Shown piece after piece: positions 1 through 7,306 of a stretch of 33,963 nucleotides of DNA. The translations under genes and the position numbers were made by a program. Numbering within the stretch: the stretch's first letter is position 1; every line of letters begins with the position of its first letter. Origin of the DNA: an uncultured Ruminococcus sp. (lineage in GTDB: Bacteria > Bacillota > Clostridia > Oscillospirales > CAG-272); assembly GCA_902762505.1 (NCBI GenBank), contig CACWOQ010000031.1, positions 1-33,963 on the forward strand, read 5' to 3'. The notes below the pieces were generated by a model that ran no database searches, was not told the origin of the DNA, and saw only the letters and a list, made by a program, of their open reading frames with translations.

Positions 1-13
1 CTCATATCATAAC

Positions 14-102
14 GTTGAGGCGAAGCCTCAACTCATAACTTGCACGCATCGCGTGCAATCATAACTGTAAACTGTTTCTTTGACGTTTGGCACACAAACG
101 TC
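14..102. repeat. Short array of perfect hairpins with a constant linker
   Basis: Three perfect inverted repeats lie in a row. At 14-32 there are 8-bp arms GTTGAGGC/GCCTCAAC around loop GAA. At 41-57 there are 7-bp arms TGCACGC/GCGTGCA around ATC. At 82-102 there are 8-bp arms GACGTTTG/CAAACGTC around a 5-nt loop. The first two are flanked by the same linker TCATAACT (33-40, 59-66), and a related CATAAC precedes the first. Stems differ while the linker is constant. The array is cut by the window edge, so its full length is unknown. The design matches the array at 8165-8428, but the linker differs. Confidence 0.6.
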
Positions 103-124
103 CTGCTTGCGGTGATATGCGACG

Positions 125-172
125 AAAAAACCGGCTGAAATAAGGGCTTCATTGTCCTTACCTCAACCGGCT
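125..172 (-). terminator. Rho-independent terminator after the aldo-keto reductase
   Basis: An imperfect stem spans 131-170 (CCGGCTGA near the left end, TCAACCGG at the right). Read on the minus strand it is followed by TTTTTT (complement of 125-130). It lies 70 bases after the aldo-keto reductase stop. The other side is also T-rich, so it may work in both directions. Confidence 0.65.
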
Positions 173-239
173 TTTATTTACTGTCCTTTAGAGCACCACG
201 CACATAAGGAAATTTTTATTTTTACTGATTACGTGGATC

Positions 240-1370
240 TTATTTTTCAAAGGCCTTTGCCGCGCCGTCAAGCAGCTCTCTTATCTGCAGGTGCTGAGGG
301 CATACGTGCTCACAGCCGCCGCAGCCGATGCAGTCCGACGCTTTGCCGTGATCCTTCGTCAGCGTGCTGTGATAATACATCTTCGTATTCCAGCTGTGGA
401 AGACACTGTACGCGTTGTAAGCGGAGAATATCTCCGGTATGACTATATCCATCGGGCATTGATTCTCTTCGATGCAGTATCTGCACGACGTACACGGTAT
501 CGCGCCGAGGCTCTTGAATATCGCGGTAACGCGTCCGACCGCTTCAAGCTCACGCTCATCAAGCGGTTTGAAATCGCACATTGATGAGAGATTGTCTTCC
601 ATCTGCTCCGGATTGCTCATTCCGGACAGCACCATGGCGACGTTTTCAAAACTTCCGGCGAAGCGCAGGGCGTACGAGGCGTTTGAGCCGCCGCCGAGAG
701 CTCTCAGCACGTCGTCCGCCTCCTTCGGCAGATTCACGAGGTTTCCGCCCTTTACCGGCTCCATCACGATTACGGGTTTGTTATGCTTTACGCATACCTC
801 GTATACGAGTCTGCTCTGAACGGACGGGTCCTCATAGTCGACGTAATTGAGCTGTATCTGTACGATCTCGACCTCCGGATGCTCCGTGAGTATCATATCG
901 AGCACGTCGGCGCTGTCGTGGAACGATATGCCGAGGTGTCGGATCAGCCCTTCTTTTTTCAGCTCCGAGCATACCTCGTACGCGCGGCATTCCTTGAACT
1001 TCTTATAGTTTTCCCTGTTCTGCGCGTGCATGAGATAGAAGTCGAAATATTCGACTCCGCAAAGTCTGAGCTGTTCGTTGAAAAATGGTCTTATGTCCTC
1101 TTCGCTGTTGAAATACGGCTCGGTGAGCTTGTCTGTCAGTAAAAACTCTTCTCTGTTATGGCGTCTCGCAACGCAGTCGCGTATCGCGGTTTCACTCTTG
1201 CCGTTTATGTATCCGTGCGCCGTATCGAAATAGTTGAGCCCGGACGATATGAAGTCGTCAGCCATGCGGCAAAAACTGTCGTAATCGACCTCGCCCTCCT
1301 TCATCGGCAGGCGCATACAGCCGAATCCGAAATTGCCGTTGATCTGTGGGAAAAATCTGTTCTTTTCCAT
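240..1370 (-). CDS. Aldo-keto reductase with C-terminal 4Fe-4S domain
   Basis: A 376-aa cytoplasmic NAD(P)H-dependent oxidoreductase of the AKR fold, in the clade that carries a C-terminal ferredoxin-like extension. The catalytic tetrad is visible: D49 and Y54 in FDTAHGY, K81 in TDKL and H115 in YLMHA. Two iron-sulfur motifs follow: C293, C296, C299, C305 (CTSCRYC, then CP) and C347, C350, C353, C357 (CIGCGGCEHVCP). The substrate cannot be told; family members reduce aldehydes and ketones, and the Fe-S clusters suggest electron exchange with another protein. It has its own consensus promoter and is flanked by terminators, so it is monocistronic, although it sits downstream of the glycyl radical enzyme operon on the same strand. 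Confidence 0.93.
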   Translation of the reverse strand: MEKNRFFPQINGNFGFGCMRLPMKEGEVDYDSFCRMADDFISSGLNYFDTAHGYINGKSETAIRDCVARRHNREEFLLTDKLTEPYFNSEEDIRPFFNEQLRLCGVEYFDFYLMHAQNRENYKKFKECRAYEVCSELKKEGLIRHLGISFHDSADVLDMILTEHPEVEIVQIQLNYVDYEDPSVQSRLVYEVCVKHNKPVIVMEPVKGGNLVNLPKEADDVLRALGGGSNASYALRFAGSFENVAMVLSGMSNPEQMEDNLSSMCDFKPLDERELEAVGRVTAIFKSLGAIPCTSCRYCIEENQCPMDIVIPEIFSAYNAYSVFHSWNTKMYYHSTLTKDHGKASDCIGCGGCEHVCPQHLQIRELLDGAAKAFEK

Positions 1371-1396
1371 ACTGGCCTCGCTATGCTTTTTGTTTA

Positions 1397-1425
1397 ATTA
1401 TAACGCAGTATTTTTGATATGTCAA
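1397..1425 (-). promoter_or_regulatory. Sigma-A promoter of the aldo-keto reductase gene
   Basis: On the minus strand there is a perfect TTGACA (complement of 1420-1425), a 17-base spacer and a perfect TATAAT (complement of 1397-1402), 27 bases before the ATG at 1370. Confidence 0.8.
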
Positions 1426-1449
1426 GTATCGCGGAAAAACTTTGACAAA

Positions 1450-1480
1450 AAGAAATCCCCGGTCGAAAGCCGATCCGGGA
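1450..1480 (-). terminator. Terminator at the end of the glycyl radical enzyme operon
   Basis: Stem CCCGG (1458-1462) pairs with CCGGG (1475-1479), with inner TCG/CGA pairing. On the minus strand it is followed by a T-rich run (TTTCTTTTTG). It lies 22 bases past the esterase stop. Confidence 0.6.
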
Positions 1481-1502
1481 AAGGAGGTATGTGAAACAGA
1501 CG

Positions 1503-2303
1503 TTATTTTAATGACTCCGCGAGCGTGACCGCGGAAATGTGCCCGATCCTGTCGAGCCCGCGCGTATTGAGATGCCCCGCCGCGAACGGATTCATATATT
1601 CAGGCATGCCGTTAAGCGTCGTCATCTGCTCCGTCAGCATCAGGAAAAACGGGTCTTCCTTGCAGATATCGTCCTGCGCGCCGATTATCTGCAGATCGCG
1701 TTCGTCTCCGGTAAAATACCCGCATCTGATCACGCCGAAGCGGTCGACGCCGAGCGTATCGCGCAGCGCGTGACCGAATACGGCGAGTTTTTGCCTGTAC
1801 TCTTCTCTGCCGGTCGACTCGATCGCGTCACTTTCGCCCTGAAACCAGACGACATAAGTGCCGGTTATCTCGTAATCCGACGACGCGCGTCGCGCGCCCT
1901 CGAGTTTTTCGGCGATGAATCTGAACGCAGGTGTGCCCGGCATCCAGTAATCTATCGTCGTCGCGCCTTTGGCGGCGGAGACGGCGATGACCTCTTTGCC
2001 TGTCAGTCCGGTATACGTGCGGCAGAACGACGGCAGAAGCGTCGCGTAACCGTACGCGGCGCTTCCGAACACGTGCTTTACGTGCCAGTTTCCGCCCATG
2101 TAGTCCTGATACTGCTCGCCTTCGCCGCCCTCGTACGTTATATCTTCACCCGCCGGATCGGCAAGCGGCACGAGGCTGTCCGACAGATATTTATACTCGT
2201 ACGCGTGACCGACTGGGAGATGATCTAACGGGCCTTCGGCCTGGCCCTGCATATTGCTTTGTCCTGAAAATATGATTATATCGGCTTTCTTTTTTATCAT
2301 CAT
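1503..2303 (-). CDS. SGNH/SASA-type carbohydrate esterase
   Basis: A 266-aa protein of the sialate O-acetylesterase (SASA, CE6-like) group of SGNH hydrolases. The N-terminal nucleophile block GQSNM is at residues 14-18 (Ser16), the WFQGESD block at 153-159, and a likely catalytic His at 244. No signal peptide is seen, so it should act in the cytoplasm, removing acetyl or similar ester groups from an imported sugar derivative (inference). It is the last gene of the operon. Its ATG overlaps the TGA of the preceding dehydrogenase (ATGA), which indicates translational coupling. A second ATG directly follows the first and could be the true start. The exact ester substrate is unknown. Confidence 0.85.
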   Translation of the reverse strand: MMIKKKADIIIFSGQSNMQGQAEGPLDHLPVGHAYEYKYLSDSLVPLADPAGEDITYEGGEGEQYQDYMGGNWHVKHVFGSAAYGYATLLPSFCRTYTGLTGKEVIAVSAAKGATTIDYWMPGTPAFRFIAEKLEGARRASSDYEITGTYVVWFQGESDAIESTGREEYRQKLAVFGHALRDTLGVDRFGVIRCGYFTGDERDLQIIGAQDDICKEDPFFLMLTEQMTTLNGMPEYMNPFAAGHLNTRGLDRIGHISAVTLAESLK

Positions 2304-3394
2304 TTCACCAGAAGAGTTTTTGCGTTTTTGCCGGCGAGCGCGTCTTCAAACGCTTTATTGACGTCTTCCACTTTGTAACACGTGCCGAGCGAAAGGATGG
2401 TTTCGTGCAGCTCCGGACGGTCGACGAGGAAATCGAGATAGTCGGCAACGTCGATCATTGAATACTGCGACGAGCCGATCATCAGAAGCGCCTTGAACGT
2501 GATCAGCTGCGGTTCGATCTGTACGCCGCCGCTGTTGCTGTACTGACCCGGTATGAGATACGCGCCGCGGTTTCTGAGCATATTCATGCCCTGCGGTACG
2601 GCCGAGGGCGCGCCGGAGGCCTCGAAGCACAGATCTGCTCCGAGTCCGCCGTTTTCGGATCTCACCGTTTCCGTAACGCGATCCCTGCCGTCACGGTCGA
2701 GATTCAGCACTTCGTCGGCACCGAGTCTGTAAGCGAGCTCTTCTCTGCTTTTATTATCGCCCGCGGTTATCGCGTACAGCTTTTTGACGCCGAGAGCATG
2801 CAGGTACATCACCGCGAAGCTGCCGACGGGTCCGAGCCCCTGCACCACGGCGGTCGTATCCGCGCCGATCTCAACGCCTGCGCGGCGCGCGAGCCTTACT
2901 GCGTGTACCGCCGTCGGTCCGGGGCACGCGAACATCGCGGCGACCTTCGGATCGAGCCCGTCCGGGATCTTTACGAGATTTGTAAGAGGCGTGTAATTGA
3001 CCTCGGCGTAACCGCCGTAAAGATACGGAGCGACGTTTATGTCCCCGCCGTTCGTGACAGCCATATTGACGCAGTTCGCATCGTCGCCCGTTCTGCATAA
3101 CAGACATTTGCCGCACGGAACGGCTATATCCGCGATAACGTTATCGCCCTTTTTGAGTCCGTATTTCGCCGCCTCGCCCGGATCGCAGTCGGTCAGGCGA
3201 CCGACGAATTCGTGTCCTATGACCGTTGGCGTGTCTACCGAAAGAGTGCCGCGGTAAAAATGAAGGTCCGTGCCGCAGACGCCGCTTGCGATAAGCTCAG
3301 ATCTGCCGTAGCCCGACGGCGTTTTTGTCACGTCGAACTCCCTTATTTCAAACGGGACGAAGGGTCCCTTGAATACTGCCGCCTTTGCTTTCAT
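2300..3394 (-). CDS. Zinc-dependent medium-chain alcohol/polyol dehydrogenase
   Basis: A 364-aa MDR-family NAD(P)-dependent dehydrogenase, related to sorbitol, threonine and other secondary-alcohol dehydrogenases. Catalytic zinc ligands are C40, H61 and E62 (GHE). The structural zinc lobe has C94, C97, C100 and C108. The nucleotide-binding motif GLGPVG is at 186-191. Domain order and length are normal. It follows the activase by 8 bases and has a strong TAGGAGG site. Its place beside a dehydratase-type glycyl radical enzyme suggests that it interconverts an alcohol and carbonyl either before the radical step or to dispose of its product (inference). Substrate not assignable. Confidence 0.92.
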   Translation of the reverse strand: MKAKAAVFKGPFVPFEIREFDVTKTPSGYGRSELIASGVCGTDLHFYRGTLSVDTPTVIGHEFVGRLTDCDPGEAAKYGLKKGDNVIADIAVPCGKCLLCRTGDDANCVNMAVTNGGDINVAPYLYGGYAEVNYTPLTNLVKIPDGLDPKVAAMFACPGPTAVHAVRLARRAGVEIGADTTAVVQGLGPVGSFAVMYLHALGVKKLYAITAGDNKSREELAYRLGADEVLNLDRDGRDRVTETVRSENGGLGADLCFEASGAPSAVPQGMNMLRNRGAYLIPGQYSNSGGVQIEPQLITFKALLMIGSSQYSMIDVADYLDFLVDRPELHETILSLGTCYKVEDVNKAFEDALAGKNAKTLLVK

Positions 3395-3402
3395 ATTTCC
3401 TC

Positions 3403-4170
3403 CTATTCGACGTTGACGTCGAGATATTTTTTGAATATCCGCACGGCTGAAGCTATCGAGCCATCATCCGGCGGCGCTGTGTTCTTATATTTGTATTCGA
3501 GTCCGAGCGCTTCGTATTTTGCCGAGCCGAGTCTGTGAAACGGCAGTACGGACGCTTTTCCGCATCCGCAGGAAGCGATGAGACGGGCGATATTTTCGCA
3601 CTCCTCTTCGCTGTCGTTCAAGCCGGGGATAAACGGCACGCGCGCGACGACAGACGCGCCGCCTCTGACAAGGAATCCGAGATTCGATCTGACGGTATAA
3701 AGATCTCCGCCGATCACGCGCCTGTATTTTTCCTCCGACGCCGTCTTTATATCGAAATAATAGTCGGATACGTACGGAAGAACGGCTTTAAAATGACCGG
3801 TCGGGACACAGCCCGCCGTATCTATCAGAGTGCCGACGCCGCGTTTTGCGAGCTTTTCCGCAAGCTCCGCCGCGCCCCTGTACTGGAGCATCGGCTCTCC
3901 GCCGCTCAGCGTGACTCCGCCGCCGCTTTCACGGTAAAACTCAGCGTCGCCGCACACGTCGCGTACGATCTCGTCCGTGCTCATCATAACGCCGTACGTT
4001 TTGATCACGCCGGACGCGCCAAACGACAGGGTCTGCGGGTCGGGTGACACCGTCTCCGGGTTGTGGCACCACGGACAGCGGAGATTACAGCCCTTCAGAA
4101 ACACCGTGGTCCTGATCCCCGGTCCGTCGCCCGTGGAAAAATGCTGTATATCCGATACGTTCAGTTCCAT
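3403..4170 (-). CDS. Glycyl radical enzyme activating enzyme, short PFL-AE type
   Basis: A 255-aa radical SAM protein that installs the glycyl radical on its partner enzyme using S-adenosylmethionine and a 4Fe-4S cluster. From the ATG at 4170, the CxxxCxxC motif is C28, C32, C35 (GCNLRCPWC). The SAM-binding GGE motif sits near residue 90 (SGGEP). The insert with extra ferredoxin-type cysteines, usual in activases of dehydratase-type glycyl radical enzymes, is absent, so this is the minimal form known from pyruvate formate-lyase activase. The ATG overlaps the stop of the enzyme gene (TGATG). An in-frame GTG three bases upstream is possible but less likely. Its only apparent partner is the adjacent enzyme. 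Confidence 0.93.
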   Translation of the reverse strand: MELNVSDIQHFSTGDGPGIRTTVFLKGCNLRCPWCHNPETVSPDPQTLSFGASGVIKTYGVMMSTDEIVRDVCGDAEFYRESGGGVTLSGGEPMLQYRGAAELAEKLAKRGVGTLIDTAGCVPTGHFKAVLPYVSDYYFDIKTASEEKYRRVIGGDLYTVRSNLGFLVRGGASVVARVPFIPGLNDSEEECENIARLIASCGCGKASVLPFHRLGSAKYEALGLEYKYKNTAPPDDGSIASAVRIFKKYLDVNVE

Positions 4171-6272
4171 CACAGTTCTTCGTGCTGGGTGCGTCTGAGT
4201 ATATCGTCCTGCACCTCGGGCGAAAGCGTTACGTAAAACGCGGAGAAGCCGGAAACGCGTACTACGAGCGATCTGTATTCCTCGGGATGCATGCGCGCTT
4301 CCTCGAGCACCTTGCGTGACGTGGAGTTTATCTGTATCTCCTGTCCGCCGCGCTTGAAATACACTCTGATAAGCTGTGCGAGCTTTTCACGCTTGCCGTC
4401 GCGGAAAGCGGACGGCGAGAATTTCTGATTGACGACCGTACCGCAGGCGCAGCGCGTGTAATCCGGCTTGGATACGCTCAGAAGCGTCGACGTGACGCCG
4501 CGTACGTCGCAGCCGTACGTCGGAGACGCGGCGTCCGAAAGAGGCTTGTTTGCAAGTCTTCCGTCCGGCGTGGCTCCAAGCCCGTGCCCGGCGTAAATAT
4601 TCGATATATTAGCCGCCATAGCCGTGTAAACGGCGCCGCCGTCGTGTGTTCTGTATCCGTCGAACATATCTGACAAAGTCGACGTGTACCACACCGCGTA
4701 TTTGTCGGCGTATTCATTGTCGTTGCCGTATTTCGGAGAATTAAGGACGAGCTGTCTCAGATCCCCGTAACCTTCGAAATTCACTTTGAGAGCTTCGGCA
4801 AGGACGGACAGCGTGACAGCCTTTTTGTCAAAAACGACGTCTTCTATCGCCGCAAGCGAATCGCTCACGGTACCTATGCCCATAAGCACGGCTCCGTGAA
4901 CGGACGGGTATTTCGCGCCGCCCGCGTTTATATCGAGCCCGCGCCCGATACAGCAGTCGCAGAAGCAGGAAAGAAACGGAGCCGTATTGTCTTCCAGCGA
5001 ATCAACGTGACTTACCGCATTCATCCATTTTATATAATCCTCAACTCCGCCTCTGAGCCTTTCTTCGTACAGCCGCATGAACGCGTCCATCGACTCTATA
5101 CCGTCAAGCGTTTCGGGATCGGATTCACAGAGGATCGATTCGAGATATTTTATCGGATCGAACCTGCCGTCGACCCACGGCGGCTGTTTGCCCGTTATGA
5201 AGTTTTCGATACATCCGACCATGCAGTAATTGCGCACGTCCTTTATATCGTAGCCCTTGCGCAAAAGCGCCGCCATATTGACGGTGTCGTTCATCAGAGC
5301 CGGATATCCGAGACCCGTGCCGATGACCTTCAGACATTCGTCGAGAAACCTGTCGGGGCAGTCTTCGGTAACGCGCGCGGAGAGGTTGGGACCGGGCATA
5401 TTCACGTCGCGCACGGCGTGAAGCACGCAGTAAGTCAGACCGTTGACGGAGCAATTTCCCTCTTCGTCGACGCCGCCGATGCATATATTGACGACGTCGT
5501 CGAAGCCTCTCAGCCTGTTTTCGCATATCTTCAGAAACGTGTTCGCAAGAAGCGCCTCGGCGGTCTTATCATCGAGCCTGCCGGACGAAACGTCTTTTTC
5601 ATACAGCGGGTAGAGATACCGGTCGATCCTGCCGAGCGCCATCGCGTATCTGCCCTCGAGAACGAAGCAGTTGTGTATCATCCATACGAGCTGCAGCCCC
5701 TCGGAAAACGTCTGCGGAGCGCGCTCTGTCAGCGCCGTGCAGTTTTTTGCGATGAATTCGAGCTTTTCGCGGTCGTATCCCTCCGTTCCTATCAGCGAAA
5801 GCGCCTTTTCGGCGTGACGTCTGAGCCGTTCCGACAGAGCTTTCAGCGTTGTTTCCATACAGTCGAGATACTCGACTCTGTCCGGGTCGTTTTCGTGCGC
5901 GGCTTTTGATCCTTCGATCATCCCGATCATTCCGGGAACGCCGTATTCCACAGCCGTGAAATAATCCGCGGCGAAATGGTCGCCGTTTTTGGCAAAGCCC
6001 CGCTCCGGATATCTGTTCATCCATTCAACGACCTTCGCGTGCTCCTCTTCCGTGAACGTGACCATCGCGGATCTTATGCTTCCGACGATCAGATCGTTTT
6101 TGTAAATATAAGGCTCGGTGAGTGTGAAAAGCGCTTCGATCCCGTCGGCGCGTCTGCCCGCCTTCGAAGTCCTTTTTCCGTTTTCATATCCCTTGCATCT
6201 GAAATATTCCGGGAAAAACACGCCTTCCGGCTTTGTTTTGATCTCTTCCCTCATGGCGGAAACGTCAGTCAT
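4170..6272 (-). CDS. Glycyl radical enzyme, dehydratase/lyase-like, unknown substrate
   Basis: A 700-aa PFL-superfamily enzyme. From the chosen ATG (6272, GGAGG nine bases before it) the thiyl-radical cysteine is C354 in VGCIENF, followed two residues later by E356. The glycyl radical site is G675 in RVSGFSAFY near the C-terminus. Pyruvate formate-lyase has two adjacent cysteines; the Cys-x-Glu seen here is shared with choline lyase and the diol, isethionate and hydroxyproline enzymes, so elimination or dehydration chemistry is expected. I could not place it in a named subfamily. An upstream in-frame ATG at 6323 would add 17 residues but has no ribosome site and would lie close to the promoter. 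First gene of a four-gene operon. The enzyme is oxygen-sensitive by class. Confidence 0.92.
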   Translation of the reverse strand: MTDVSAMREEIKTKPEGVFFPEYFRCKGYENGKRTSKAGRRADGIEALFTLTEPYIYKNDLIVGSIRSAMVTFTEEEHAKVVEWMNRYPERGFAKNGDHFAADYFTAVEYGVPGMIGMIEGSKAAHENDPDRVEYLDCMETTLKALSERLRRHAEKALSLIGTEGYDREKLEFIAKNCTALTERAPQTFSEGLQLVWMIHNCFVLEGRYAMALGRIDRYLYPLYEKDVSSGRLDDKTAEALLANTFLKICENRLRGFDDVVNICIGGVDEEGNCSVNGLTYCVLHAVRDVNMPGPNLSARVTEDCPDRFLDECLKVIGTGLGYPALMNDTVNMAALLRKGYDIKDVRNYCMVGCIENFITGKQPPWVDGRFDPIKYLESILCESDPETLDGIESMDAFMRLYEERLRGGVEDYIKWMNAVSHVDSLEDNTAPFLSCFCDCCIGRGLDINAGGAKYPSVHGAVLMGIGTVSDSLAAIEDVVFDKKAVTLSVLAEALKVNFEGYGDLRQLVLNSPKYGNDNEYADKYAVWYTSTLSDMFDGYRTHDGGAVYTAMAANISNIYAGHGLGATPDGRLANKPLSDAASPTYGCDVRGVTSTLLSVSKPDYTRCACGTVVNQKFSPSAFRDGKREKLAQLIRVYFKRGGQEIQINSTSRKVLEEARMHPEEYRSLVVRVSGFSAFYVTLSPEVQDDILRRTQHEEL

Positions 6273-6343
6273 GACCGTGATCCTCCGTTCAATTATCGTT
6301 ATTATACGTCCGGTCGGCGCCATACGCGCCCCTTACGTGTATG

Positions 6344-6373
6344 ATTATACCATCGAAGTCGTTGCCGTTTCAA
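6344..6373 (-). promoter_or_regulatory. Promoter of the glycyl radical enzyme operon
   Basis: On the minus strand TTGAAA (complement of 6368-6373), an 18-base spacer, and TATAAT (complement of 6344-6349). The -35 lies inside the left arm of the dyad at 6366-6410, as expected for a regulated promoter. Confidence 0.6.
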
Positions 6374-6410
6374 TACATATTCTGAAAATGTTCTTGACAA
6401 AATTGAAACG
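6366..6410. promoter_or_regulatory. Inverted-repeat operator between divergent promoters
   Basis: CGTTTCAAT (6366-6374) and its exact reverse complement ATTGAAACG (6402-6410) are separated by 27 bases. The left arm covers the -35 of the glycyl radical enzyme operon. The right arm lies between the -35 and -10 of the araC gene. The arm sequence and placement fit binding by an AraC-type dimer that activates the operon and controls its own gene (inference). Confidence 0.6.
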
Positions 6411-6422
6411 TTGAGTTATAAT
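6394..6422 (+). promoter_or_regulatory. Consensus promoter of the first AraC regulator gene
   Basis: TTGACA (6394-6399), 17-base spacer, TATAAT (6417-6422), 24 bases before the start codon. The right arm of the operator dyad lies in the spacer. Confidence 0.85.
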
Positions 6423-6446
6423 ACATATACATCCCGGAGGCATGAT

Positions 6447-7229
6447 ATGAATGAACCTTTATTTAATTCCGTACCGGACGTGATCTTCGCTCACGCTTTT
6501 ACAGCCGATTCCTATCGTCAGACGCTGGCTTCATCGCGCGATATCATTGAGATCACGTATATTACGGAGGGCTCGCTTTCTCTTTCGTCCGGCGGCGTCA
6601 CGGAAACGGCGTTTTCGGGAGACGTCATCACGAACCGTTATGAAGCTCCGCTCACGGTCGACGCGCGGAGCCGTCACAGCCATCATACGGTGTGTTTCAC
6701 TTTTGAAACAAAGGAACCGTTTTCGGCGATACCGCTCGTCACGAGATCCGGCGCCGGGACCTCCCAGATATGCCGGCTCATTGACGGGATCATCATGATA
6801 CACACGCTTTATCCCGACGAAAGGATGCGTCCGGCGGGACTTTTCATCCAGCTCGTCGGCGAGCTGTGCGCCTTATCCGACCGTCCGGTATCCGGTACCC
6901 CCGGCGAGATCCTTTACGTAAAACGCGCGAAGGAATACATATACGATCACATAACCGAGCCGCTGATGCAGAAAACCGTGGCGGCGTATCTCGACATCTC
7001 ACCAGAATATCTCTGTCTTTTGTTTCGGAAGATAGACGGGCGGTCCGTGATACGTTTCATAAACGAAATAAAGCTTGAAAGCATAAAGGATCTTATGCAG
7101 ACAAGGGGAGTATCGCTCTGCCGCGCCGCGGAGCAGTACGGATATTCGGACGGCAATTACGTAAGCAGGCTTTACAAAAAATACTATAACGAAAACATAA
7201 CGGCAAAAAAGCAGCCGAAGAACAAATAA
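6447..7229 (+). CDS. AraC-family transcriptional regulator, copy 1
   Basis: A 260-aa DNA-binding regulator. Residues ~1-110 form a cupin-like ligand-sensing domain. Residues ~160-260 form the double helix-turn-helix AraC domain (YVKRAKEYIYDHITEP, then ISPEYLCLLFRK, then the second HTH ending YGYSDGNYVSRLYKKYY). The start is the ATG at 6447 with GGAGG six bases before it; a TTG further upstream would place the start inside the promoter. It is divergent from the glycyl radical enzyme operon and shares the dyad with it, so it most likely regulates that operon. It is a paralogue of the next gene, with the same length. Confidence 0.92.
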   Translation: MNEPLFNSVPDVIFAHAFTADSYRQTLASSRDIIEITYITEGSLSLSSGGVTETAFSGDVITNRYEAPLTVDARSRHSHHTVCFTFETKEPFSAIPLVTRSGAGTSQICRLIDGIIMIHTLYPDERMRPAGLFIQLVGELCALSDRPVSGTPGEILYVKRAKEYIYDHITEPLMQKTVAAYLDISPEYLCLLFRKIDGRSVIRFINEIKLESIKDLMQTRGVSLCRAAEQYGYSDGNYVSRLYKKYYNENITAKKQPKNK

Positions 7230-7260
7230 ACCCGGTCAAGCGCGGAGTAGTCGCTTCATC

Positions 7261-7286
7261 TTGACAAATTTAAGCGTATACACGCT
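7261..7286 (+). promoter_or_regulatory. Possible promoter or operator before the second AraC gene
   Basis: A perfect TTGACA at 7261-7266 is followed by an inverted repeat AGCGT-ATAC-ACGCT (7273-7286). No good -10 is found at normal spacing, so this may be an activator-dependent promoter, or only an operator. The dyad of the first araC promoter is not repeated here. Confidence 0.35.
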
Positions 7287-7306
7287 GATCAAATGCGGAG
7301 GAACTA

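Noticed and set aside
4896..5909. Long open frame (337 codons) opposite the glycyl radical enzyme gene
   Set aside because: It lies wholly antisense to a conserved gene, has Arg/Val/Phe-rich composition without any domain and no ribosome site; a shadow of codon bias.
4170..6272. Pyruvate formate-lyase
   Set aside because: The active site has Cys-Ile-Glu and not the adjacent cysteine pair needed for pyruvate cleavage.
6411..6446. TTG start for the first AraC regulator
   Set aside because: It would begin inside the promoter spacer, before the -10; the ATG at 6447 has a proper ribosome site and gives the same length as the paralogue.
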